Notes: a model not told the origin generated them from the letters alone. Numbered from the stretch's first letter, positions 37,771 to 50,017 are shown. The stretch is DNA of 64,000 nucleotides from Bolinopsis microptera (GCF_026151205.1 NC_087075.1:14955628-15019627); one strand, 5' to 3'. A program made the numbers and translations.

Positions 37771-39889
37771 ACCTGGTCAGATAACACTCGTGCAGACTGC
37801 AGAGCGCTACCAGGACAAACTTGTAGAAATCTATTTTTAGATTGGTGTTTGGGTTGAGTCTGAGATGGTGGAAGGAATTCTGGCGATGTGGTAGAAGTAT
37901 TTTGACGGTGTGGTAGAAGTGGGTGGGCTGCTTGCTCGCCTACTTCGCACCTACTTGACATTCCTTGCTTTTATAATAGAACACCTACTCCTTTATAATG
38001 CACCTACGTCAATCATCGTTTAACAGCTTTCGGTTTCTTTATAAACTGGGATTTGTTGATAGGAGACATGCTTTCAGTTTCAATGTTTCACATTCTTTTG
38101 TCCACGTCACAATGTTGTTTCAGTGACAATTTACATGTCGTCTTAGTTTCAATTTCAATACCCAATCTTATTTTAATTGCTCATTGTACATTCTAATGGA
38201 ATCGTACGTTCCAGTTCAATCTTGTGTTGATTGATTTATCTCTCCAATTCTCTCTAAAGTAAAGCAAGTATTTCTCTTCGTTTTGAACTGCAAAAGTTTC
38301 AGTCATAATTTTGATCCGTTCTTACGTTAACATTTCCTGTTTGCTGCTCAGCTGACCTAAACCGTTGGATGAAATAATGATCCACAAAATTATGATCCTA
38401 AAATAGATTTCTGATGAATTCCATTGACTATTACTAACGGCTCACCAGTCACCACTAGTCACTAACAAAATAAGCAGTTCCTTAGGCCAGCAACACCCTC
38501 CTTGAAATATGAGAGAAGTCGTGACTTGTGACCATGCAATGGTTATTATTGTTATTGGGGCTTCTGCCAGTAATCTCTTTAATTAGATGATATGTTGTTA
38601 GAGATAATATCTTATAGTTAAGTTACCTAGATGATATCTTGTATCTTCTGAGGTTGTAGTAGTTTCCCAGCTTTTTCCGAGTGAATTGTTTTGGAAGCGT
38701 AGTACGACGTTTCCTCGCTTTCACGTACCCTTGGCATCAGTTGAAAAGGATACTACATCAGGCAATGGGAATATAATACTACGGAACCTACAAATAAGCG
38801 ATACTGCCAACTTTATTGTCGTTGTTTACTCCGTAAACTAAAACACACACCCATTTTGTTGAGAGACGTGTCATAAGTTTTCAGTCCGATATCACCTCAC
38901 TCAGAGACCCCCTGACTATTAGGTGAAGGCCCCCCCTCCCCACCCTCCCGTTTATCACGAACAATCTAATCTCGTTAGTCTGGATAACGGTGTAAATTTG
39001 AAGATTTTAGTCTGGATCTTCAACATCGAAGCGCTAATAAGCCTGCTTCAAATACGAAATCGTTTTCCTCCGGCGGTTTATCAGAAGATTTTAGCGCGAT
39101 ATCACACCACCTTTTGGAAACCCCAAGATTTGTTGGGTGCGATGCAAGAAGTCCAATAGATGTTGAATTCTGAAGAATGGTCGTCGTGAGCGTGACCTAG
39201 TGAGGAGGTTTTTAAGGTATATTAATATCGACCTGCTCCTTTATAATACACCTCGTACTTCCTCTGTCCTATTAGCGATAGTAATTCTGTGGCACATGTG
39301 CGGGCACGAGTTCATTAGAAACAGAGAGTGGAGACTTTCCTTGAGATTACCACCTTAAAAATGTGTACCCAATACCTCCCTTCTCAATGATTTGGTGGCT
39401 TTCCGGCTTGATCCTGGTTTGGAAAATATATTTTTAGAATATTCTGATTTTCTGAATATTCCACAGAATTCTCCTACCGACTCAAAGTGCCGGCTGTCAG
39501 CCCTCTGTCCAACTCTGTATCACCATCATTCCAGGACGGATCCATCCAAGGGTTGCAGTGCTGCCTATATAAAGTATAAGGGTTAGGTATTGGATAAAGT
39601 ACTCTCCTGCTATTTTTATCAGGTTTAACGCTAAATGAAACGCCAACTTGCTCTAAAACTGTTGACAGAAACCACCTGTCTTTGTGTCTCATAACCCGGC
39701 TGAACTTAACTGAAAACAGGTGGGCAACTTAACCTGAACCGCCAAATTATAATCGCTGTTGTTTGATGGATATGGTGGGGGAAATGATGAAGATTATTAT
39801 CGCTTTGATGAGAAAGCAAACGAATCTGCGCCTGTTCAACAGTGGATCTCTTGGCATAACTGTGTGATGTTTTGATTGAAGTAGGGCAG
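37771..39889. other. Gene-free stretch
   Basis: No supported exon. Short open frames near 38923 and 39392 have no known domain. Truncated CTCCTTTATAAT motifs lie near 37985 and 39236. Confidence 0.5.
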
Positions 39890-40215
39890 AGTGTGAGTCA
39901 CGTGACTCTGCAAGGAAACCACGTGACCTGATCAGATTGTCACGTGACAAGTTGTCCGATCACGTGATGTCAGATCCGCCTGCAGATCAGTGTCTGTGGT
40001 CTCCTTATCTCCAGAGGAGACATTCGGAAACTAGGGCAGACTCTCCGGTAGAAATGTATTAGGGATGTTATCGGTTACTGATTCCACTAAACACGTGGAC
40101 GGATTAGCTGAATTTCCTCGCTTGGTTAAAATCAGACCCTGTTATCGTTTGATCAAATAGAGCGTCCCTATTGGTTGATGGATATCACGTGGTACAGATC
40201 ATGTGATATGCCGCA
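39890..40215 (+). promoter_or_regulatory. E-box cluster upstream of the MOB2-like gene
   Basis: Six CACGTG sites (about 39899, 39921, 39942, 39961, 40094, 40189) lie 1.2-1.5 kb before the MOB2-like start codon, in a less AT-rich patch. It is the best promoter candidate for that gene. An untranslated first exon between 40.2 and 41.3 kb would be required. Inference from motif density. Confidence 0.35.
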
Positions 40216-41370
40216 TACTGAAAATATTTGGCAGCGTCTACTCCAACTGTGTCGCTTGACTTTTTCATTAGCTTCACCTAGTCTCGCTGGAGACAACCGT
40301 GAATTCTTGTTATGAATTACGTATTATAATATTAGGAATAGTTGACACGCGGATAAGTCGTTCAATATTTTATGTTTTCTCCTCCGCATTTTGTTCTTAG
40401 TGATTTTGAGACACACGGTTAGTTTTCATTCCTCCTCGACATTCCTCTTCAACATTCTTCTTCAGACCCCTTTATCTTTCTTCGTTAGATGTTTAAAGTA
40501 TGTATTTCTGAGGTTTTAAAAAATCAATTTGAGCCAATTATAACTTTAATTACTACAGCGGTAGTATATTATTAATTTACTATTATTATTATTTTAATAT
40601 ATAATAGAAATTTCCTCGCCTTTGTTTTGTAAGCATGGCATCATTGATAAAATTCACAATTTTTTTAAATATGTTCAATTGTCATTCACAAGGTATAAAG
40701 TTTAGCTTTGTTTTTTAGTAGTCAAACTAAAACATTGATCTAAACACTAGGCCATTCGCTCCTGACTGTCCAGAAAAAAAAACAGTTTTTCACATTGCAC
40801 CACCTGACAATCAGAACACAGATATCACTCAAATCTTCATGTCATCTTCTCTCTTGACTTCAGCTCGTTATTTGATTTATAGATTCATTGACAACAAAAT
40901 GATTATACTGGCCAACTTTTCCATACCTCATCTACGGCCTATCGTAAGTTTAGGTCTTACGTTTTTAAATAACTAATTAATTTATACTATGTTTAATGAT
41001 ATAGAGGTTGTAGAATATATAACCCCTCCCTCATGATTTATTTTCTTAATTATAACTTGGACGGATTCCAACGACTATCTTCTAACCCTAACGACTCTTT
41101 AATATGACCATAATTACTTACTGATAGGCGGTATTCGTATCCGAAGTGAAATCATCCCTAAAATTAGTTACTGTTTTTGTAATTAGATTCGTTGTAAACT
41201 TTGAACCGGGAATCGTACTACTGATAAACGATTTGTTGAACCTTTCATTTGTAAACAATCCCAACAAGTGGGGTCGTCATTGTTATCATTGTTCTTTATC
41301 AATTAAGTGTGATAAGCTAATCCTACCTTTCAGTGAATTAAAATAGTTTATAATTGGACTGCCATTTCTA

Positions 41371-43020
41371 ATGAGGATATTTTTCAGAAAACGGAAGAAA
41401 ACGACTGAAGATGCGCCGAACAGGAATGGAGAAAAAGAGAAACTTTGCTTGCAGGTTTGCTTACAATTAACAATTTAATTTATCAATCAAGTTAATTAAT
41501 TTACTGAATGAAATTAAATTTTCAGGATAAACGATTCCCTAGCCATCACTCGGTCACACATATTCAACGTGTGTTCAAGCTTAATCAACTTACCTTCTAA
41601 ATTGTTAATTGTATTATTATTTAATTGGTTGACTAATTAGCGAATTAACTCAGGATCGACACGTGACATGCAAGCTCCACAGAGACGATCTTAAGACTTA
41701 CGTACAGTTACCAAAGGGCGTAGAAGAGGAAGAATGGATCGCTACTCACAGTGAGTTTCTGATTAGCACTCTTGAGTCTTGTATTATCAAGACCATTCTT
41801 CCCACGTACATCATTAATTTGGCGAATTATATAGTTGACAATTTAATGTCATGACTAATGCCACCTCACCTCGCAGCGATTAAGTTATACGACAATCTGC
41901 AGCTAATAACGAACTGCCTGACAGAGTTTTGTACAGCGGAGAATTGTCCTGTCATGTCTGGCGGACAGAATCTGTAAGTTGGGTCTTATAACTTACTTTA
42001 TTATTATTTAATTACCTTTTAACTTACCTTATTATTATTTAATTACCTTTTAACTTACTTTATTATGATTTAATTACTTTTAACTTACTTTAATACTATT
42101 TAAAACGATTAGGGGGAAGAGCGTCAAAAAGTTCTTGTTATTCAAGATTAGAATGTAAAATATAAGGGTAAGGTAGAATCACTTTAAAAGTTTAAACGAC
42201 CAAGTCATTTGACATGCTCGTTAAGCTGACCCCTCCTATTTTCAGTATATTTTATTGGGTTAGTGAGCGAAACAAGAAAATGCGACCCACGGCTCCGACT
42301 TATATTGAAATGGTCATGAGCTGGACGGAGAAACAAATCAAAGACGAAAATGTCTTTCCTACCAAATATGGTGAGTGTTGATTATTATTAATTAGTTAGT
42401 TATTAATTATTAGTTATCTTTCTGTCCTCCTCAAATCGTTGACCTATGTTTTTCTTGAAAAATATATAATTTTCAAAGTTATGTAAATTGATTAATTAAT
42501 TAACTAATTAATTAACTAATTGGTGATTTGCTCTCAGGTAATCAGTTCCCTCCTACGTTTAAAGACACTGTGAGGAAAATGTTCAGATTCTTTTTTCATA
42601 TAATAGCTCACATATATTACTCCCACTTTCAAGACGTAAGTACCATTTAATTAATTAACAAATTGGATGAATAATTAGTAATTCATTAGCTATGTAATCA
42701 AGCGATTTCTTCAGTTATATAGTTTCTAGAATAATTGATGCGAAGAATTCTTATGACACACGATTAAATATTCTCGTGAGAGCAACTCGTTTATTAAAAA
42801 TAACCTTGAGACAATTTTAAAATTGTAACCAATTAATGATTAATTAAATAACCTTAAATAATAAATAATTTATTTTCAGGTGATAAATTTCGAGTTAGTA
42901 CCACACCTGAACACTCTATTTCACCACTACGTGCTCTTCTCCCAAGAATTTAACTTAGTGGAAGACAAAGAAATGGCTCCCCTAGAGACCCTTATTAATC
43001 TGCTAATTGGTACTAATTAG
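41371..43020 (+). CDS. MOB2: MOB kinase activator, MOB2-like (six exons, complete)
   Basis: Exons 41371-41454, 41654-41750, 41877-41973, 42246-42370, 42538-42635 and 42880-43020 join in frame at GT-AG borders to give 213 residues, the usual MOB length. MOB proteins are small zinc-binding adaptors that bind and regulate NDR/LATS kinases. The zinc ligands are visible: two Cys in EFCTAENCPVM and two His in AHIYYSHF. MOB2 character comes from TAPTYIEMVM, DENVFPTKYG and HLNTLFHHYVLFSQEFNL. CPVMSGG is more MOB1/MOB3-like. Human MOB2 competes with MOB1 for NDR kinases (family knowledge). The start at 41371 gives a basic N-terminus (MRIFFRKRKKTTED). A possible acceptor (TTTTTCAG) just inside it could instead join an upstream exon. 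Introns are 123-272 bp. Confidence 0.92.
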
Positions 43021-44538
43021 TCCTTAAAGGGGATAATTACTGACTGATTAATCATTGGTCGGTGGGAGTTAGCTGAAAGAGTTGTGAACTGAATGAATGG
43101 TCTGGGTAGAGATTCGGGTCCGATCATGTAAGATAGGAATTTCAAGAACGATAGTCTGAGAAGTCATGAAATCCTGGGGCTGTAGTTTCGGTAAAATAAC
43201 CCTGAAATCTAGATAAAGAGCAAATTGGAGATTTGTCATCCTTTTTAGGTTTGACTATAGCTAAGCTTAACACCGCTCAAAGTCAAAGCTGTTATTCTAC
43301 CGAGCAAAACTGAAAACTTGTTGCCCGACATGATAATTAGGGATAATTTGATTATTATCAGTTAATTATAGGATCGGGAGTAGAAATGTTGATTAAACGC
43401 GGGGCGTGGAATGTATTTGTGTGGGTCACGTGATATTGTTGTCTTTGTCACCTGTTGCCTTGGCAACAATCATCTCTGCTTTCAATGAAGGGACAAAATT
43501 TGTCCGAGTAACGATATTCATATATCCTTATATATTTGTTTTCAACGACCTGAGACAACAGTTATCAACAACATTGTTGTAAAATATGTTGTGTAGTTGT
43601 ATTGTTGTTTTTTTCTTGCGTCGAAATATATGATAGATTTCTTATTTGTGTTTTGTACGACTATGTCTATATATTCTAAATGAAAAGAGAAGGTTGTAGA
43701 AAGTTTCCCCGACATTAGTTTTTACATCTTCGAGATAATTTAATTATTTAGGTTTGATGAATAATACCTTAAAAATACTACGAGTAAGTAGACTAACTGT
43801 TTAGCTCTTAAACTACGTTCTAGATTTAGTACTAATGGTCAGTGTCGATTACGCGGTAATTTTCGTTTCATTCGGGGTAATTAAAAAGTAGAGTACCGAA
43901 CTGGTAATTTCGGTAAATTTGTGTCTAATCAGTCGTTAATAATCGGAATCGTAAAGGCCATGGGATGTTTTGATTTTCCATAGAAATAGTTATAAATGTG
44001 TGAAAACTAGAATAGTGGCCCATGAATTCCTCGCATTCTTTAGACTTATACCTTACATTATTTAGTATGGTTTATTACTGTGAATTGTTGATCAGATGTG
44101 TGGGAATTTGTACTGAATGACGTCATATATCTGACATCGTGACGTCACGTGAACACGTGACGTCGCGTGATGTTTGCACGTACTCAGATCCCACTTTAAA
44201 AGTGCGGCGCTAGCTGGCGTTGCCCAGATTCGTGTCCACTCCGGGCATGCTGCTGTTGTAATTGTAATTTATTGCAATTTTAGTTACAAAATTAATCATA
44301 TTATGATTGTTGCCTACGTTTGGAATAAAGTGTTTTATTTTGTTATTATACAGTGTACAGAGAAAAGGAGCGCTGAACCAAAATATACATATATATATAA
44401 TGAACCAGAAGATGGCTTTATCTCCGTGATCTTGGTAAGGTTCAAATACAATCTTACAGTAAGTACTTGGTACTGTAAATATTAAATTACCCGAAATTGG
44501 ACATACGCTCGCGCTTGATCACAATGCTGGCAAGCATT
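43021..44538. other. Gene-free stretch after the MOB2-like gene
   Basis: Probable 3' UTR and spacer. It has a perfect X-box-type palindrome GTTGCCTTGGCAAC at 43454-43467 and two adjacent CACGTG sites near 44147-44160 within alternating TGACGTCAC. An open frame of 103 codons at 44174 has no recognisable domain. Confidence 0.5.
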
Positions 44539-44686
44539 ACCGTCGCCCTTATATTCACAATACTATTTACCCCCTATACTAGTAATAGTATATCCCCTTT
44601 ATTGTTTTTCAGGCATTAAGACTCATCGAAAGTAGTTCAGCAGGTATATTTAAGTTCAAAACATTCTAATTCAATGTTAAAGATGA
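44539..44686 (+). repeat. Dispersed repeat, copy 1
   Basis: About 145 bp that match 54325-54463 in the same orientation, including GGCATTAAGACTCA, CGAAAGTAGTTCA and AACATTCTAATTCAATGT. The copies are diverged, with several small indels. It lies 285 bp from the hammerhead ribozyme, so both may belong to one retroelement family, but that link is not proven. Confidence 0.7.
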
Positions 44687-44970
44687 CAGGAATAAGAAAT
44701 AGTTATGTGGAGGTTTTTAAGAAATTTGCGCAAAATACGCGCCAGCATGTTATACGAAATTAGGTAAAAAACCCAAAATCGCCATATTCAGGTGCCTTAA
44801 AAACCATGTTAAAATTGAGTTAGAGATCTGAAACTTTGCAGGGCGTCTAGACCTTGTCCAAATCGACTGTTAAAAAAATTTCATGTTTCAGGAGTATCGG
44901 GAAGTGGGTTTTCTGGAACCCCTGTTTTACAACAGATTGTCGTGAAGTATATATATATATATTAATATAT

Positions 44971-45013
44971 CCATAGACACAGTGTTTCGTCCTATTAGGA
45001 CTCATCAGTATGG
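44971..45013 (-). ncRNA. Hammerhead ribozyme, minimal type I
   Basis: On the minus strand the catalytic core is complete: CTGATGA, a stem II of GTCCT/AGGAC closing an AAT loop, then GAAA. Stem III is minimal (ACA/TGT, loop CTG) and is followed by the GTC cleavage triplet. Stem I is CCATA paired with TATGG. Predicted cleavage lies between 44976 and 44975. Every conserved core nucleotide is present. Self-complementary ATTAATATAT blocks (44961-44970 and 45076-45085) could extend stem I. A very short stem III is typical of hammerheads in Penelope-like elements and retrozymes, which are thought to cleave as dimers. A Penelope reverse transcriptase is not visible nearby. Confidence 0.9.
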
Positions 45014-45089
45014 CTCAAATCACCAGGGTTGGTTTTGCTGATGGCGGGTATCGATCCGGCAACCTTACATTACATATTAATATATGTAT

Positions 45090-46077
45090 GTATAGACGCT
45101 TTTGAAGTCAATTGTAGCCTACATTTAAGTGTCCGTAGATTCAAAAGTATAAAAGATACAGTCATTTCGAACCACAGGTTTTGAAGATAATTGTTTATAC
45201 TTTAGTTTACATTATATCAAAAAATAATTTATCTTCATCATCATCACTTGATGACGTCATCAAATTAAGCGTTTTTAAAACTTGATTTTTGACAAAGTAA
45301 CAACTTTTCAAATCGATTTTAAACCATTAAGGAGTAATTTTATTCAAAATCTGAGGACATTTTTACCATAGATAATTGTTTAAGCATTCTGAAAATCTAC
45401 CGGAAAAGTTTCTTACTTTGCTCCTTCATAAAGATATTCGCTATTGAAGTAAGTGCTTTTTTGAAGAATAATTTTATAAAAACACAAAAGTTGTGAATTA
45501 GTATTCTCTGGTGTTGGGCCATCCCTTGGGTTGTGGAGCTCAATTTTGCTTTTTAAAGGTCTAAATTGTGTTATAGGCTAGTTTTAAAGTTGAAAATCAA
45601 AAAGTTGCACACGTTGGGACACGCCCAATTTGATAGAAAATTGCTAAAATTACTGAAAATTGCTGTTTTCACACCATTTTTATCAACTTTGGAGTCTCGT
45701 TGTAATCCAAGTTCTATATGAAATCTTCTGAAACTTTGCATGCTTATTAAACTATATATAAAATACTGCTATGCAAAAATTTACGGTGATTCAATATTGT
45801 ATCCGCACGCAACGTCCGCTCAAAGTTTGCACGTGCGAAAGGTGAGAATTTTCCTCATTCGTGATTTCGAATAAATTCTGCTTTCCCACGATATTTAAAT
45901 GGCATTATATATGAATTTAATGCCAACTTGAATAAGTAAAAAGTGCCATATTCAGTCAGGTAAAATTTCGAAATCGATGAAATTACCTCCTAATTATTAA
46001 TATAAATATTAATGAAGTTATGAGTTTACATTTCGGCTTTGTAAATTATCCTGACATTATAATCAAAAAGAGATGAT
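45090..46077. other. AT-rich gene-free stretch
   Basis: No exon supported. Phrases such as TCTGAAACTTTGCA recur (about 44827 and 45726), suggesting old repeat sequence, but I cannot define an element. Confidence 0.5.
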
Positions 46078-46417
46078 ATTTGACCAAAACCCATAATCAT
46101 GGGTAGAGTGTACCGCTGCCAGTGTCTCTCTTTTCCAAACAAAAGGAAATGATATTAATTTGAATAACCGTCCGAAAATGCAAATTGATACCGAGAATGA
46201 AATCGGTCGCTCGCTTTTTCCATTCGATCACGGCTTACGAATTGTAATATTATATATATAAAGCTTATTGATTGGAAAAAGCGAGCGACCGATTTCATTC
46301 TCGGTATCAATTTGCATTTTCGGACGGTTATTCAAATTAATATCATTTCCTTTTGTTTGGAAAAGAGAGACACTGGCAGCGGTACACTCTACCCATGATT
46401 ATGGGTTTTGGTCAAAT
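46078..46417. repeat. Perfect 145-bp inverted repeat (foldback), 50-bp spacer
   Basis: 46078-46222 and 46273-46417 are exact reverse complements over all 145 bp as I read them, separated by an AT-rich 50-bp loop. The outer ends are ATTTGACC and GGTCAAAT. No clear target duplication is seen. The arms have no long open frame. Perfect identity implies recent origin or ongoing correction; a transcript would form a long hairpin RNA. Confidence 0.93.
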
Positions 46418-47132
46418 ACATAATACTAATAGTAATACAGATACAGTGTAAAGTCCATCCTAAACTTACTTTCTAAATAATTCGTAAACGGTGCAGGATA
46501 ATTTCCGTAAACCTAGTAACAAGTAAACAGTTTTGTGGAGTATGAGTTCTTAACGGGGGAATCGGAGTTTTAATTTTATATGTTGCCATGTTCACCATTG
46601 CAACCACAGCCGTTTCCCTGGCCTTGTTGTACGACCCGCCGCGCACGAGTGCGCGGCTCCCCTGTATCGTAATAACGATAAAGTGAAACGACTGTTAGTA
46701 GAGGCTCTTACGGGCAAATAAGGCACTCTTCTGCTGGAGCCCCTAGGCTCCTGGGATGATTGTTTTATGGATTAGTAAGTAGTGCCACATCGATAGCCGA
46801 TCTCAGATGCCACTATGGAGGCTGATAATTGACGATGTCAATTCATCTCAGATCGGCGCGGCACAGTAGCAACATGTTGTCGTTAAAGGTTTGTTATCTT
46901 AAAAGCGTTATCTTTACAGCCACAATGCGGGTGTAATTATCTTCTTTTTCGGTTAAATGATTCGTTTAAAATATAATTATAAGTACGATGTCCTTGTTGT
47001 AGTTATACTTATGGAGTGTGTTGCTCTATTTCTAACCCTATTCCTACTAAACAAATGAAGACTCATTTATCCTACGCTACTGCTCTGGATGTTTTTATAG
47101 CTTAACCTCTAATCTAACTAATCCATCTCCAG
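46418..47132. other. Region upstream of the histidine-rich exon
   Basis: The 5' exon(s) of the histidine-rich gene should lie here or further upstream. Two open segments have signal-peptide-like hydrophobic cores (from ATG at about 46591 and about 46962), but neither joins to 47133 in phase at a convincing donor. GC-rich hairpins (CCGCGCAC/GTGCGCGG and GGAGCC/GGCTCC) occur near 46645 and 46737. Confidence 0.4.
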
Positions 47133-49870
47133 GTGGTCATCACCATGGTGGATTCAATCCTAACCCAGGACATCACCATGGCGGATTCAATCCAGGGCCA
47201 GAGCATCGCCATGGTGGTTTCAATCCTGGGCCAGAGCATCACCATGGTGGTTTCAATCCTGGGCCAGGGCATCACCATGGTGGCTTCAATCCTGGGCCAG
47301 AACATCATTATGGTGGTTTCAATCCTGGGCTAGAGCATCACCATGGTGGTTTCAATCCTGGGCCAGGGCATCATCATGGTGGTTTCAATCCTGGGCCAGA
47401 GCATCGCCATGGCCGGTGGTTTCAACCCTGGGCCAGAGCATCACCATGGTGGTTTCAATCCTGGGCCAGAGCATCACCATGGTGGTTTCAATCATGGGCC
47501 AGAGCATCATCATGGTGGTTTCAATCCTGGGCCAGAGCATCACCATGGTGGTTTCAATCCTGGGCCAGAGCATCACCATGGTGGTTTCAATCCTGGGCCA
47601 GAGCATCACCATGGTGGTTTCAATCCTGAGCCAGGGCATCACCATGGTGGTTTCAATCATGGGCCAGGGCATCACCATGGTGGTTTCAATCCTGGGCCAG
47701 GGCATCACCATGGTGGTTTCAATCCTGGGCCAGGGCATCACCATGGTGGTTTCAATCCTGAGCCAGGGCATCACCATGGTGGTTTCAATCCTGGGCCTGA
47801 GCATCACCATGGTGGTTTCAATCCTGGGCCAGAGCATCATCATGGTGGTTTCAATCCTGGGCCAGGGCATCACCACGGTGGTTTCAATCCTGGGCCAGGG
47901 CATCATCATGGTGGTTTCAATCCTGAGCCAGGGCATCACCAAGGAGGATTTAATCCTGGGCCAGTACATCATCATGGAGGATTCAATCCTGGGCCTGAGC
48001 ATCATCATGGTGGTTTCAATCCAGGGCCAGGACATCACCACGGTGGTTTCAATCCTGGGCCAGGGCATCACCACGGTGGTTTCAATCCTGGGCCAGGGCA
48101 TCACCACGGTGGTTTCAATCCTGGGCCAGGGCATCACCACGGTGGTTTCAATCCTGGGCCAGGGCATCATCATGGAGGATTCAATCCTGGGCCTGAGCAT
48201 CATCATGGTGGTTTCAATCCTGGGCCAGGGCATCACCACGGTGGTTTCAATCCTGAGCCAGGGCATCACCACGGTGGTTTCAATCCTGGGCCAGGGCATC
48301 ACCATGGTGGTTTCAATCATGGGCCAGGGCTTCACCATGGTGGTTTCAATCCTGGGCCAGGGCATCATCATGGTGGTTTCAATCCTGGGCCAGGGCATCA
48401 CCATGGTGGTTTCAATCCTGGGCCAGGGCATCATCATGGTGGTTTCAATCCTGGGCCAGGGCATCACCATTTTGGATTTAATCCTGGGCCAGGGCATCAC
48501 CATGGTGGTTTCAATCCTGGGCCAGGGCATCACCATGGTGGTTTCAATCCTGGGCCAGGGCATCATCATGGTGGTTTCAATCATGGGCCAGGGCATCACC
48601 ATGGTGGTTTCAATCCTGGGCCAGGGCATCACCATGGTGGTTTCAATCCTGGGCCAGAGCATCACCATGGTGGTTTCAATCCTGGGCCAGAGCATCACCA
48701 TGGTGGTTTCAATCCTGGGCCAGAGCATCACCATGGTGGTTTCAATCCTGGGCCAGAGCATCACCATGGTGGTTTCAATCCTGAGCCAGGGCATCACCAT
48801 GGTGGTTTCAATCATGGGCCAGGGCATCACCATGGTGGTTTCAATCCTGGGCCAGGGCATCACCATGGTGGTTTCAATCCTGGGCCAGGGCATCACCATG
48901 GTGGTTTCAATCCTGAGCCAGGGCATCACCATGGTGGTTTCAATCCTGGGCCTGAGCATCACCATGGTGGTTTCAATCCTGGGCCAGAGCATCATCATGG
49001 TGGTTTCAATCCTGGGCCAGGGCATCACCACGGTGGTTTCAATCCTGGGCCAGGGCATCATCATGGTGGTTTCAATCCTGAGCCAGGGCATCACCAAGGA
49101 GGATTTAATCCTGGGCCAGTACATCATCATGGAGGATTCAATCCTGGGCCTGAGCATCATCATGGTGGTTTCAATCCTGGGCCAGGGCATCATCATGGTG
49201 GTTTCAATCCTGGGCCAGAGCATCACCATGGCCGGTGGTTTCAACCCTGGGCCAGAGCATCACCATGGTGGTTTCAATCCTGGGCCAGAGCATCACCATG
49301 GTGGTTTCAATCCTGGGCCAGGGCATCATCATGGTGGTTTCAATCCTGAGCCAGGGCATCACCAAGGAGGATTTAATCCTGGGCCAGGGCATCATCATGG
49401 TGGTTTCAATCCTGGGCCAGGGCATCACCACGGTGGTTTCAATCCTGGGCCAGGGCATCATCATGGTGGTTTCAATCCTGAGCCAGGGCATCACCAAGGA
49501 GGATTTAATCCTGGGCCTGAGCATCATCATGGTGGTTTCAATCCTGGGCCAGGGCATCATCATGGTGGTTTCAATCCTGAGCCAGGGCATCACCAAGGAG
49601 GATTTAATCCTGGGCCAGGGCATCATCATGGTGGTTTCAATCCTGAGCCAGGGCATCACCATGGAGGATTCAATCCTGGGCCTGAGCATCATCATGGTGG
49701 TTTCAATCCTGGGCCAGGGCTTCACCATGGTGGTTTCAATCATGGGCCAGGGCTTCACCATGGTGGTTTCAATCCTGGGCCAGGGCTTCACCATGGTGGT
49801 TTCAATCCTGGGCCAGGGCATCACCATCTTGGATTTAATCCTGGGCCAGGGCATCACCATGGTGGTTTCA
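47133..49870. repeat. 33-bp coding minisatellite with higher-order duplication
   Basis: CATCACCATGGTGGTTTCAA followed by TCCTGGGCCAGGG is repeated about 83 times. A block of about 18 units, including the distinctive CACCAAGGAGGATTTAATCC unit (47937 and 49092), recurs at an exact offset of 1155 bp (35 units). All three plus frames and one minus frame stay open for long distances, so only codon evidence from the terminal exon identifies the likely coding frame. Confidence 0.93.
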
Positions 49871-50017
49871 ATCCTGGGCCAGTATGGATGATGGATTATT
49901 TTCCGTACAATTTAATGCGTTGAAGAATTTGTTAAATAACTTGATTACATTCTCAGACTAATCACCTCTTCATCAGGTGGGCACCATCACGGCGGATTCA
50001 ACCCTGGACACCATTAG
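47133..50017 (+). CDS. Histidine/glycine-rich repeat protein (partial; frame broken in array)
   Basis: A tandem array of a 33-bp unit (about 83 copies, 47133 to ~49870) encodes HHHGGFNPGPG/E. An acceptor (CTCCAG) precedes 47133, with a phase-1 start giving GGHHHGG. A separate terminal exon (49977-50017) encodes GGHHHGGFNPGHH and a stop. It spells the same peptide with different codons, which is strong evidence that this frame is translated. AATAAA lies at 50498. His-rich repeats of this kind suggest metal binding or a secreted structural role, which is inference. Two identical 4-bp insertions (at ~47411 and ~49230, GGCCGGTGG for GGTGG) shift the frame. Read without splicing, the first frame gives 8 units and then ends at TAA 47951. 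Each unit offers a weak donor (CATG|GTGGTT), so splicing might bypass the breaks. The 5' exon was not found. Confidence 0.65.

Noticed and set aside
44174..44485. 103-codon open frame downstream of the MOB2-like gene
   Set aside because: No domain recognised and no coding features; AT-rich chance frame is more likely.
45037..45067. tRNA or tRNA-derived SINE near the ribozyme (GGGTATCGATCCGGCAACC)
   Set aside because: It only loosely resembles a B box; no A box or cloverleaf was found.
47385..49244. 619-codon open frame on the minus strand and the MVVSILGQ-type plus frame
   Set aside because: The 33-bp unit lacks stops in several frames. Only the HHHGGFNPG frame is supported, because the separate terminal exon encodes the same peptide with different codons.
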